Positions 23,786 through 33,434 of a DNA stretch of 64,000 nucleotides are shown here, in pieces. The stretch comes from Prinia subflava (Eukaryota > Chordata > Aves > Passeriformes > Cisticolidae): positions 15,772,692 through 15,836,691 of the forward strand of contig NC_086258.1 in assembly GCF_021018805.1 (NCBI RefSeq), written 5' to 3'. Positions within the stretch are counted from its first letter, which is position 1; every line of letters begins with the position of its first letter. Under the pieces are notes generated by a model that saw only the letters and a list, made by a program, of their open reading frames with translations, had not been told where the DNA came from and made no database searches. The position numbers were made by a program, and so were the translations under genes.

Positions 23786-26700
23786 GTGGTGCCTGCTGTC
23801 AGTCACTGCGGCTCAGCGCCTCTGCGAGAAGCCGGAGGTAATGGATACTGCACTCTAGGCAGAATATCTGGACTGATCAAATAAACCACAGCATTTCAGA
23901 AAAATCTTCTGATTTTTCTTTCTGATTCTGAAAGGGTGTGAGGTGCGAGTGCACTTCACATGGAAACAATTCTCAGCTGTTTGATTACTGTGCCTCTAAT
24001 TTTACTTTTTTTTTAAGTGAAGATTTGCAGATAGTGCACATAGGTATATCTCTGCAGCTTGTTTTTTATTTTCTTTCCTTAAATAATCTCTGGCAAGTAG
24101 TCTTGGCAAGACACCCAGCCATGCAGGCAACACAGACAGAAAACCACCATCAGAGAACACAAAGAAGGAGGGAGCTCTCTCAGAGCCCCCAGCAGCCCTG
24201 TCCTCCTTTGGAGCAAGGCAGAAACAAGACCTGGTTATCACTGTGCCAGCAGCACCCCTGTGACACAGCCACACATCCAAGGCCTTGGTGGCAAACAGAA
24301 AATTCAGATCTAAACCACAAAATGCCAAAAACCTTCTAGCTAGGATTCTCTGCCAGATCTTCTCTAATTCACACCTTTCAAACCTTTTACAGTACCTGCC
24401 TCAACCACCTCCATCAGGGCTACATGGGGAAAAGAGCCAGCTCAAAAGCAACAACCAACTAATAACCTGCAAAATAGACACCCTCCCTTTACATACAAAC
24501 AGCTAAAAATTACTCCAAATTTCCTTAAGGACTCTGCATTTAAATGGAGATTTTTGTCCCACCAAAAGACTACATGAGGTGTGCAACAGATGAAGAACAA
24601 CACACAAACAGAGGAAAAACAAACATACAAAAATGTGTTTGCAGTAATGGGTTACTTTAAAACCTTCATTAAAATCTGAAAACCTTTTTCTGCGGAGACC
24701 ACAGATTTCAACCAACCTACCACCATCCAATACCAAGACAAAACAGAAGTTTTAAATGCATCTACACATGACAATGAACGTTGGTCTGCAGTGCTCAAAT
24801 AAATCAAAATACTATTTTTTATTAACAAAATCAGCACTGTGAAAGATAAAGACATGGTTTCTACTGTTGCAAGTCATTACCCTGTATCCTCATCAAAACA
24901 AAGCCAGAAAATTCTGTAACTACATTCCCTCAACTGAAATGTATGGGAAGTAGGTGCTTATTTGTTATTTGCAGATGATAACTGGTGAGCCTAAACATTT
25001 ATCCATTGACCAATCCGAGCTGGAAATAGAGAACTAAGTTATATTCACACAGATCCTATTGTTGCCATTACATTTTTTTAGCAGGGAGAAAGAAAATCCG
25101 CAAGGATTTTGGTAAAGTCACATCCACAGTCAGGGTCAAACAGGCTCCCATTGCAAGGCGAAATTCAGAAAACACACCAGTTAAATGTTTTTAGAATTAT
25201 TATCACCTAAAACATTCCGTTTTTCTGGAAGTAAGATCACATGGAATTGAAATTGTATACTGCCTACTACTTGTTCTTTGCTTTATTACGGTGACACAAA
25301 TCACAACCCTATGCAAACTGGAATGATAGCTCACACCAACTAAAAACCTTTCTTTATGTGACATTAAAAATACCTGTTTTAAATGTCTTAAGATATATTA
25401 ACCAACAGGCTCCATTACAATGATTTTAACATTTACCTCCCTATTTCAAAGCAGTACATTTGCCTTTTTACTTTAAGTAAAGTACTTTTTTTTTTAAGTA
25501 CTTTTTGCCCTTTTACAATAAGTTAAATGCTCATTTTTACTTTTACTAATTTTTTTTATAATATATGTTGTTATATTCTCAAAGTTGCTCAAATGCTAAA
25601 CTGTGAGATGGTCTTCTCTTCAGTACTGATTGCCAAAGAAAGATTTGCACATGACAGCATATAAAAATTTCAACAACTTGATGATAAACCAGACTACTGT
25701 TAATTAATCAGTCCCCTATCTGTAATGGGGGACAAGAAAACACTACTCAAGAAGTGAAATGAGATCCCTTAAAACAAAACAAAAACCACACTTAACAACC
25801 AAAAAATCTATTCTTATTAAGGCAAGATGGTGTTGGGAAAAATACCTGCAAAATTAGATGTTTTATCCTACCCTAAGAGACACTAACGCCCTTTATAACA
25901 GTAAAAAAGTGCATAGTGAGGTAAGTTTGTAACCCTGAGCTGCAAAGGGCTCAGGAAAAACCGAAAAAAATCAATGAGTTGAAAAGTCACACAGATAGCT
26001 GATTACAAATAAATTGTGACAGGTGATCATTAAAAGCCTGGCTCACTACCAGGCTCCTCTGAAAAAAAAAAAAGAGAATCAGGACAGATTATCTGCTTTT
26101 AATTTTGTGTGTGCACAAGTGACAGAAAACAGTGTAGCACATATGCACTATGTTTAAAGCTGGTTTAGAAAAAGTAACAGGTTTCATGTTCTGCTCTTGC
26201 CTACTCCAAATATATTTTAACTTTGGACACCCTTATAAGTTATTAGTTAACCATGAAAAGCCTTGAAACTGAAACACAAAGCAAAGTCAAATCCACACAG
26301 AGTAAAAGTAAATGAAATCCATGACTGAGCACACACTTCTGATGGAGGGCCAAGGAGTCTGTTGACAGATTTGGGGAGCTTTGGGGGATATTTTATTTCT
26401 TTTTAATGAGACAGGAACACTGCAAACTAGTAAGACACTTCAATTTCATCCTGCTCCACAACTTTTGCCTCTCTATTTATTTATTTTGCCTCCTTATCAG
26501 ATGATTCTGACAATGACTTCGCACGCTGAGCATGGCAAATGATCAAGCAGAAGGGAGAGGAGCGGTTTCCTGCTGCCAAGAGCACACTTAGCTCTAGCAC
26601 ACCTCGTGTGAGCAGAAGAGCACAACAAATAAGTCTCTCTCTGTACTTTTATTTTTTTTTTTTAAGGAAAAAGGCAAAGCTCCATGTTTCCCAAACTTCA

Positions 26701-27461
26701 ATGCTGACACTCTTCCACCGTCCATGATCTCAGCCATGCTGGTGTCAAGCCAGAGCAGTTACTCTGGATTCGGCCTGGTGTCTCTAAAGGGATGATCTCA
26801 AGTGCTAATAAAATAATAAAAGACTTCCACTGACATCAGATGGGCTAGAATTGTGCATTACAACCAGGCCTTGGACTCCACGGTGTTTTCTTAAGCTTAA
26901 GGTGACTACAGATGCAAGTTATGAACTCAGGTCAGAGTTACACTCAGCTTATGCCAATTTAAGCAAGATTATAATGTTGTTCCAAAACTCAGTTCCTGTG
27001 GCAAATTTTACTTTGCTCAGTAGAGAGTAAGATTATGGCCAAAATTTCAAGTAAGAAGCATTAACCTTTAACTCCAGAATAACTGCCCATTCCTGTGTTC
27101 TCACATCAAACACTGGCTGAAGGAATATTCTCTTTCACAGTGCTTTTCCCTGCTCTTTTAACACTGTGGCATCTATGCCATTCTGTCTGTGGGTCTTTTT
27201 ACTTGCTAACAGCTAAGATAGCAACTAAGAAAGCCAAGTTTCCTTGGAATTCCCAGAGCTTGCCTTCAATAATTTAACAAAAATCCTGGTGGAGCAGCTT
27301 AGCGATAACTGGAGCTATTGTTTTTATTTGCTGGAGTGTGAGTGACACGAATCCTCTGGGCTCAAGGCTGCCTGTCAGATGCACGGGGAGAAGCAGTGAT
27401 TTACAGAGGGGAGAAGGGGTTCATGCCAAATTCCACAGGGAAGTTCTAAGGGCTGATTTAC

Positions 27462-27797
27462 CTGGTCTGACCGGGCTCTGCATGCAGTTCTGCGACACCA
27501 TGCCTGGATGGACTGAAGTAGAAGCCCTGCTGCTGAGGTCCATGACAGAAGGTGATGCTGAGGTAGCTTGCTGGAGACCTGACTGGTGTGGGCTAGGCTC
27601 GTGCTGGTTTGGGCTGGGTGGAATGCCATTTTCTGAGAGGAATTCTTCCAGGTCCATGTATTCCAACTGGAAAGTGTCTCCATCATATGGCAGTGTCTTG
27701 TCCCATAATGTTGGACCCAAGAAAGCTGACTGAGGGACTGTGGTACCGGTGCTGTCATCATCTAACTTCTTCTCTTTGTCTTTTTCTTTACCGAATG
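27462..27797 (-). CDS. HLF: HLF exon 2: transactivation region
   Basis: Second coding exon of HLF, read from 27797 down to 27462: acceptor TTGTTTAAG|CATTC, donor CCAG|GTAAAT, 336 bp, phase 1 at both ends, encoding residues 36-147. It opens with a charged segment ([12 protein letters not shown], about 39-50), then the HLF hallmark [20 protein letters not shown] (63-82), the acidic helix [16 protein letters not shown] (80-95) that in PAR proteins acts in transcriptional activation, a His/Ser/Pro/Gln-rich linker, [10 protein letters not shown], and CMQSPVRPG at the end. The wording of the [13 protein letters not shown] block distinguishes HLF from its paralogues TEF and DBP. No frameshift or stop is present. 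Product acts in the nucleus; the exon supplies the activation function to the DNA-binding domain encoded beyond the window. Confidence 0.97.
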
Positions 27798-28963
27798 CTT
27801 AAACAAAAACACATAATAAACATGTAAGAACTCAGTAATTAAAATGTCAAGCTACCACTATTTCCATTATTTCTGCTACAGTCTCAGGTGTAAGAAAGGA
27901 ATACTCTCATCAAAAAAAAACCCTCCTTTGACTCACTCTACTTGGTAGAGAACTGAGGGGTCATGTCAGTGAGCACCTTTGTGGGAATCAACCACATTTT
28001 TGAGATTGCCCTCTGTTTTTACTTAACAACTCCACCCCATGCACAGCATTAAAGGTCAGCATCAAAAGTACTCAACAGACTTAAAAGTAGACATTTAAGT
28101 ACTACAGCAAACTGGAAGCTATTGATATATTCTGTTGAAAATCTTAGCCTAAAATCCCTGGGATCCTGTCATTCTTCTAAGGTCCCGATCTTGCTAGTCC
28201 TTGCACAAGCAAAGTAATCCTCAAATTCTGCACTTCTAGATGTTACTAACACACAGTGCCAAAGGCTCAGAGAATATGGTTTTGATGTGCACAAGAGACA
28301 ACAAAATAATCAAAGGCAGAAGCAAAAAAAAAGTTAAACGGAGGCTTCCTCATTTCTGCAGCCCCCAGTGATTTCAATGGACGTTTTGTAAGGGAAATGC
28401 CTGATTTCTCTGCAAGCTCTGCAAGAAAATGAACTCGTAACGCTTCCTGTCAGCCACCAAGCCTTCGCAGCATTTTATTTTTAACCTCGTCCAACAGCCC
28501 TGGTGAAATCCTGCGAGTCGCTTGGCAGTGGGAACTCGGAAAGACGAGGAGACAGCGACTGCGAGACCTTCCCTGGGTTTCTGCCTTTCGTGCGCGCTCG
28601 GTCCGTTCGCCATACGCGGTGCGGGTGTTCCCGAGGCGCCTCCACTTCCCGGGGAAGCCGCAACTTTCTCCCGCGGAACCGGGGGGACGCGGGACCGGGA
28701 GTGGTTTGCTATGGGTCTGGGACGGGGATCCCGGCCCCCTTTACCGAGGCACCGAGCGCCCTTGGCGTCCATCCCCCGGGACCGGGGGTGGGAGCTGCGA
28801 GCACCGAGCGCGTCCCGTTAGATCGGGCCGGGAGCGCCCCGAGCGAGCCGTCCCGGGGCTGCATCCCCGGGGGAGCGCCGGGGGGGCACGGAGGGGAGGG
28901 AAAAGGGAAAGCCGTGCCGCGGACCCCGAGTGGCGACTGCGAGGGGTCCCGGGGAAGCCTCAC
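27798..28963 (-). other. HLF: HLF intron 1 (about 1.2 kb)
   Basis: Bounded by the exon 1 donor GACG|GTGAGG and the exon 2 acceptor TTTAAG. Its 5' third (about 28480-28963) is part of the promoter CpG island; the rest is AT-rich. The codon split by the intron, G|CA (Ala), is restored on joining. No other feature was seen. Confidence 0.93.
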
Positions 28964-29069
28964 CGTCTTCGTGAGCGAGCGGCAGCTTGAGCGGGTTTTC
29001 CAGCAGGGACTTCAGCACGCCGTAGGTGGGCGGCAGGAACGGGGGGTTCAGCGGGAGCGGCCGCGACAT
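28964..29069 (-). CDS. HLF: HLF exon 1: N-terminal coding part
   Basis: First coding exon of HLF. The start codon is at 29069-29067 in the context GACCATGTCG (A at -3, a good Kozak position), and the coding part is 106 bp, ending GACG at the GTGAGG donor in phase 1. It encodes MSRPLPLNPPFLPP... through SLLENPLKLPLAHED, the conserved N-terminal block of HLF. Mammalian HLF is annotated with three extra residues (MEK) before this Met; here the upstream frame (QLPST) lacks them, so translation most simply starts at this Met. Exons 1-3 supply 221 residues of a protein expected near 290-295, leaving about 70 residues (basic region and zipper) outside the window. Confidence 0.96.
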
Positions 29070-29336
29070 GGTCGATGGGAGCTGCCCGCGGCGGCGGGGA
29101 GGGCGCCCGAGGGGGCAGCTGCGCGGCGAGCGGTTCCTTCCCCCTTGCTGTGGCCGCTGTCGCGGCGCGGGTGAGCCGGGAGCGGGGCCGGGCCGAGCGC
29201 CGGTGGCTAGGGGCGCTGGGGCCGCGGGACAGGGCGCGGACCGGGCGCGGGTCAGGCCCCTCCGCCGCGCAGCTGCTCCACCGCCGCCTCTCCCGCCGCC
29301 CGCTCTGCGCCGCTCTGCGCCCGCCCGCCCCGCGCC

Positions 29337-29342
29337 CACGTG
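29337..29342. promoter_or_regulatory. E-box CACGTG, HLF promoter
   Basis: Palindromic CACGTG, about 270 bp upstream of the HLF start codon. CLOCK:BMAL1, USF and MYC-family proteins bind this core. CACGTG sites drive circadian transcription of the related genes DBP and TEF in mammals, so a clock role here is plausible but inferred. Confidence 0.55.
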
Positions 29343-29358
29343 CAGCCGCCGCCGCCGC

Positions 29359-29366
29359 TGACGTCA
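29359..29366. promoter_or_regulatory. Full palindromic CRE TGACGTCA, HLF promoter
   Basis: An exact TGACGTCA octamer, the consensus site of CREB/ATF factors, 17 bases upstream of the E-box in the HLF direction. Full CREs are most active close to CpG-island transcription starts. Function is inferred from sequence and position only. Confidence 0.6.
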
Positions 29367-29386
29367 CGCCCGAGAACGGCCCCGCC

Positions 29387-29391
29387 ATTGG
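29387..29391 (-). promoter_or_regulatory. CCAAT box, HLF promoter
   Basis: ATTGG on the plus strand (within CGCCATTGGCG), giving CCAAT in the HLF-sense direction, 20 bases upstream of the CRE. This is a typical NF-Y site position relative to a CRE and a start about 60-100 bp downstream. Confidence 0.5.
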
Positions 29392-29534
29392 CGCGCCGGA
29401 CGCGCCCCGCCCCGGTACCGGGCACGCCCCCCCGCGCGCCCCGCCCCGGCACGCGCGCGGCCGGTACCGGGGAGGGAAGCCCGGGACAAACCCCCCCGCG
29501 GGGCCGCGGCTCCGCCCCGGGAACCGGGAGGAGG

Positions 29535-29573
29535 ATGTTAATGAGATGTTAATGAGCCTGAACCTTTGACCCC
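29535..29573 (-). promoter_or_regulatory. Tandem GTTAAT repeat plus DR1-like site
   Basis: ATGTTAATGAG occurs twice back to back (29535-29545, 29546-29556), each holding a GTTAAT, the HNF1 half-site. Two bases further is TGAACCTTTGACCCC (29559-29573), whose reverse complement GGGGTCAAAGGTTCA resembles a DR1 site for HNF4, PPAR or COUP-TF. The cluster lies about 470-505 bp upstream of the HLF start codon, at the distal side of the CpG island. Binding is not shown; motifs were found by eye. Confidence 0.35.
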
Positions 29574-29789
29574 GCTCGGGGCATCCGAGCGTGGCGGCTC
29601 CCCCGGGGCAGCGGGACCCGGCGGTGCCGCGGTCTGAGGGGTCCGGGCTGGGGGCACGGCGGGCGGGGAGTCCCACCCGTGTCTAAGGGAACCGGCCTGG
29701 GGTCTGCGAGCGCTTCCCGGGGAACCCCCTCTGCCTCTCTGCCGATGTCGCCCCGCGGTGACCGCGCTGTCACCAGCACGAGCAGGGTT

Positions 29790-30520
29790 CTTGCCATCTC
29801 ACAGAACCCTTTGGAGATCACCCAGTCCGACTCCCCTGCCCAGGCAGGGTCACCCGGAGGTGGCACAGGACCGTGTCCAGGTGGGGTTGGAATGTCTCCA
29901 GAGACGGGGACTCCACAGCCTCCCTGGGCAGCTGTTCCAGGGCTCTGCCACCCTCCATGGAAAGAAGTTTTTCCTCATGTTGAGGTGGCACTTTTTGTGT
30001 TTTAGTTTATGGCCATTTTTCCTTGTCCTGTCACTGGGCACTACCAAAAAGAGTCTGGACCCATCCTCCTGGCATATCTTAAATAGATCACACCTTGAGA
30101 TATTTAAATGCATCGTTGAGATCCTCTCTCAGTCTTCTCACAACCAAACAGGCCCAGATCCCTTCAGACTCTCCTTGTAAGAGGTGGTCCAGACCCCAAA
30201 TCATCTTTGTGGCCTCTGCTGGACCCTCTGCAGCAGCTCCTTCTCTCTCTTGTGCTGAGCAGCCCAGAGTGGGACACAGCACTCCAGATGTGCCTCATCA
30301 GGGTAGAGGGAGAGGGGACACTCTTCCCAAAGCACCCCAGGACCCCACTGCCCTCCTGGCCTCAAAGGCAGCTCATGGTCAACTTGTCACGCACCAAGAC
30401 TCCCAGGCCCTGTTTTTACTCAGTAGGACTTTCCTCCCCACTCACCATGATCCTCGTCCAAGCACAGTTGACTTTCCATGTGCTCTGGCCTTCAGCCCAT
30501 GCAGGCTGTGCAAGAACTGC
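29790..30520 (-). mobile_element. CR1-like LINE fragment, antisense, about 0.7 kb
   Basis: In reverse complement this reads as the 3' region of a CR1-type LINE: a block around TGTGTCCCACTCTGGGCTG, CAGCAGAGGCCACAAAGATG, then GACAGGACAAGG, CTTCTTTCCATGGAGGGTGG, CCTGGAACAGCTGCCCAGGG, and a terminal GACTGGGTGATCTCCAAAGG. The copy is antisense on the plus strand, thus in the same orientation as HLF, with its 3' end abutting the HLF CpG island. It is 5'-truncated; frames are short and broken. Boundaries are approximate. Confidence 0.85.
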
Positions 30521-32619
30521 ATTCATCTCTGAGTAATTTCACCCTTCAGGTGCCTGTGGGCATCTGTATCTCCCTTCTTCTCATTTGGGTTTTCTCTTGG
30601 AATGCATTTTGCAAAGTTTTACCATCTGTGTTTATTTGTGACTCTTTCTTCAAAAGTCAGCTTTTAACCATCAACAAATATAAATAATCATAAATATTCA
30701 CTAGAAGCAAATAAAGATAAGTTGTGTGCATAAACTGCCCAGTATTTAGAAATAAAAGCTGCCTGAGAACAGTGATGCTCTCCCCTTAAGTATCTACTTA
30801 TCCCCTTATGTATCTGTCGTGTGTGACCAGGAACAGGACCCAGGAATGGCTGGAGCTGTGTCAGGGATGGCTGGGTTGGAAAAGGTTCTTCCCCCAGAGG
30901 GTGGTGGGACACTGAACAGGCTCCCCCGGGAATGGGCACAGCCCCGAGGCTGCCAGAGCTCCAGGAGCATTTGGACAACGCTCTCAGGCACAGAGTGGGA
31001 TTCTTGGGGGTCTGTGCAGAGCCAGGGGTTGGACTCCATGATCCTTGTCAGTCCCTTCCAATTCAGGATATTCTATAATTCAATAATCTGTTATAAGGTG
31101 CACTGATCAGTGTCTTGTTAAATGATCTGCCTAAAACAAGCAACTGATGAAAGTCCGAAGTACATTCAAATCAGTAAAACTGCACTGGCACAACAAAAAT
31201 CATGAAGACTGGGGGTTGTGGCCATCGGGCCCCGCAGAACAAATGACAGGAACAGATTCAGGGCATGGCCTGAGCAGGTTTTGGGAGAACCTTGGGATGC
31301 CACAGATGCCACATGGTTCACGGCTGGAGCAGGGGTGTGAGAGCAGCAGCACAGGAGTTTTTATGTCACCTCAGCAAGGAAAAAAAGCCGTGGAATATTA
31401 AAGGACTGTACATGTACCAACATTGCCTCAGACAGCCAAATTGCTGCTTGGTGGAAACCTTTAATTACAGAGGTACAGAGAGTGACACAAGGATTCGGGT
31501 GATTGCCAATCCACGTGCAGCTGTGGTACAGAATGTTTCTTCTATGCTGCCTAAAGAAAAATAGATATATTTAGGAGATATGATAAGCAGCAAAGAAGAG
31601 TAAATAGAATGAAAATGTAAAAGTAATGGGGATACTGGGAAACACCAGTAACAAGATTAGTTTCGGATGGAAGCTCAACTTGAGCACAACTACTTGTGTT
31701 TTTATGATTATTGACCCAACTCAACAGAAAGAAACAGCATTTTCAACACCACAGGACAGGAAACCTGCTCTGCTTCACTGCTTGACACTGAATAGGGTAA
31801 ATTATGGGCAGATCAGTGTAAGTGTGGAGCAAAAGGAAGCCTCTCTGAGCACTGTTGTTACAGACTCTGCATTCCCAACATGCAGGAGCTGGGAATTTCC
31901 TGGATGAAAAAGCCAAAATAACTCTTCCTGATTTATAGACCAGCCAGCAAAGCCGAGCAGAGTACCTGAGCAGGGTGCTGGAGCTGTTATTTTCGGTCTC
32001 ACACAACAGGAACAGTAATTTAACTCCAGCCATGCTACACAGGCAGCTTTCATCCCAAACAGCCTAAATTCCAGGCTGTCAGGACAGCATGTTATTGTCT
32101 GTACGTACAAAGTACTGATTTGTACTTGCTACACTTTTCCAAAGGTGCCCCCAATTCCTTCGTGCTGTTCTGACCACTGGCTGACCCCACAGGGTGCACT
32201 CCAGGTAAAGCCAACCAAGACAAAACAGAGCTAATGATACCCTACCTGAATTTCTCCATTTCCCAATTGCAATACAATTTCTGTGTTCTGAGCTTAGCAT
32301 TCACCCATAAAATGTTTATTTTATGGCTTATGAAAGAGTATGCAGTTGCTTGGTTTTTGTATCGAAAATATCTTGATGGGCGCCTTATTAAAAAAAAATT
32401 ATCTCAACCCATGTTTATATTTCTGCTCACGGTTGTTTCCATCACTGGGATCACTCATAAGCCCTAAAAATCCGATTCTTTTCAAACCAAGTACCCAGTG
32501 GTTAATGTACCGTTATGATTTTATTTCTTTTAGTGTGATTATTATCTGTAGCAAAGACAAACTGCAAGGCCATTTTGAAGTCGAAAAATCTTCATACTTT
32601 TCAGGGGTCCTTCCACCAA
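30521..32619. other. Upstream intergenic DNA with one CR1 copy
   Basis: Apart from the CR1 fragment at 30830-31085, this 2.1-kb interval between the two CpG islands shows no gene, no conserved exon and no clear regulatory cluster. It is moderately AT-rich with short open frames that resemble nothing known. Confidence 0.6.
30830..31085 (+). mobile_element. CR1-like LINE fragment, sense (3' end)
   Basis: A good match to the avian CR1 3' tail in the plus orientation: GGAATGGCTGGAGCTGTGTC, AAAGGTTCTTCCCCCAGAGG, ACAGGCTCCCCCGGGAATGG, GCATTTGGACAACGCTCTCA, GGTTGGACTCCATGATCCTT, CCCTTCCAATTCAGGATATT and a terminal ATTCTATAATTC, close to the octamer-like CR1 end. It is 5'-truncated and relatively well preserved, so younger in appearance than the other copies here. 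Confidence 0.92.
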
Positions 32620-32944
32620 GGTGCACTAAGGACATGGTGATCACCACCCTGGGACCATCCCAGCCGGGTCCCACGGACACCGATGGCCATAGCGGGGTGA
32701 GCTCGGGGGATGTTCAGCCAAAGCACCGCGGAGCGATCACGCCCGGAGGCACCGGGCACCCCGATATCTGCAGAGAGCTGGCCGCGGTGCCGCAGGCTCG
32801 GCGGGGGAGGCAGCGCTGGCTCCGAGAGGGGAGGACACGGCCGGGGACAGCGACAAGGACAAGGACGCGACCCCGCTCCCCTCACGGTGCCCCCGGGCCC
32901 CGCCCGCCGGTCACGCGGCGCGGGGGGCAGCGCGCGCGGGGCCG

Positions 32945-32952
32945 TCACGTGA
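32945..32952. promoter_or_regulatory. E-box TCACGTGA
   Basis: Palindromic TCACGTGA in the second CpG island. The octamer suits USF and MiT/TFE factors as well as CLOCK:BMAL1. Part of a cluster with the RORE-like and CCAAT sites to its right. Confidence 0.5.
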
Positions 32953-32968
32953 GCGCGCGCGCGGGCCG

Positions 32969-32979
32969 TGACCTACTTT
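32969..32979 (-). promoter_or_regulatory. RORE-like site AAAGTAGGTCA
   Basis: Minus-strand AAAGTAGGTCA (plus: TGACCTACTTT) fits the ROR/REV-ERB response element pattern, an A/T-rich 5' flank followed by RGGTCA. It is 17 bases from the E-box and 4 bases from a CCAAT (32983-32987). Confidence 0.4.
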
Positions 32980-32982
32980 GGG

Positions 32983-32987
32983 CCAAT
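32983..32987 (+). promoter_or_regulatory. CCAAT box in second CpG island
   Basis: GGCCAATGGC, a strong NF-Y-type context, on the plus strand. If it marks a promoter firing rightwards, the start would fall near or inside the 20-bp minisatellite. Confidence 0.45.
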
Positions 32988-33050
32988 GGCGGGGCCGGCG
33001 GGCGGGCGCGCGCACGGCCCCCTCAGCGCCCCCCGCCGCGGCCGGGCGGG

Positions 33051-33434
33051 GCTGCCCCTGTGGGGAAGGGCTGTCCCTGTGCGAGAAGGATTGTCCCTGT
33101 GGGAGCAGGGCTGTCCCTGTGCGAGAAGGGCTGTCCCTGTGGGAGAAGAAGTGTCCGTGTGGGAGAAGAACTGTCCCTGTGCGAGAAAGGCTGACCCTGT
33201 GGGGAAGGGGTGTCCCTGTGGGAGCAGGGGTGTCCCTGTGGGAGAAGGACTGTCCCTGTGGGGAATGGGTGTCCCTGTGAGAGAAGGACTGTCCCTGTGG
33301 GAGCAGGGCTGTCCCTGTGAGAGAAGGACTGTCCCTGTGAGAGAAGAACTGTCCGTGTGGGAGAAGGGCTGTCCCTGTGGGAGCAGGGCTGTCCCTGTAC
33401 GAGAAGAACTGTCCCTGTACGAGAAGGGCTGTCC
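33051..33434. repeat. 20-bp minisatellite, about 19 copies
   Basis: Tandem units of the form CTGTCCCTGTGNGAGAAGGN, mostly exactly 20 bp with occasional 19-bp steps near 33205-33260. Variation is concentrated in the GNGAGNAGGN half (GCGAG, GGGAG, GAGAG, ACGAG alternate). Because 20 is not divisible by three and the unit lacks stops, several frames on both strands are open and give false Cys/Pro/Leu- or Ser/His/Arg-rich repeat proteins. It lies inside a CpG island. Confidence 0.95.

Larger units (their letters stand above)
1235..27461 (-). other. HLF: HLF intron 2 (about 26.2 kb)
   Basis: The interval between the exon 2 donor (CCAG|GTAAAT at 27462/27461) and the exon 3 acceptor (TAG at 1237-1235). 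Both splice sites are canonical, and the codon split G|GT is restored across them. I found no additional conserved exon on either strand. It contains the CpG-rich block and GGAT array at 2.5-3.5 kb, a T22 tract, two antisense CR1 fragments (7.3 and 9.2 kb), A-tracts at 15997-16011 and 18322-18339, and a 28/31-bp minisatellite at 23.4 kb. Outside these, 9.5-23.4 kb and 23.8-27.4 kb look like unremarkable AT-rich intron. Confidence 0.9.
28480..29760 (-). promoter_or_regulatory. HLF: HLF promoter CpG island
   Basis: A GC- and CpG-rich block of about 1.3 kb around HLF exon 1, extending about 700 bp upstream of the start codon and 480 bp into intron 1. No TATA box is obvious at a suitable place, in keeping with a CpG-island promoter. 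Reading in the HLF direction one meets a DR1-like site (29573-29559), two palindromic CCGGTACCGG blocks (29461-29470, and within 29411-29422), a CCAAT box (29391-29387), a consensus CRE (29366-29359) and an E-box (29342-29337), then the 5' UTR and start codon at 29069. The start of transcription cannot be fixed from sequence, but somewhere between about 29340 and 29100 would fit. Confidence 0.8.

Noticed and set aside
23278..23806. Trp/Gly/Phe-rich minus-strand frames of 142-164 codons
   Set aside because: Translations of the 28/31-bp minisatellite; the same peptide recurs in each frame with shifted boundaries.
28503..29676. Long frames of 100-238 codons on both strands around HLF exon 1
   Set aside because: Only the minus-strand segment 28964-29069 matches HLF; the others are by-products of the GC-rich promoter island.
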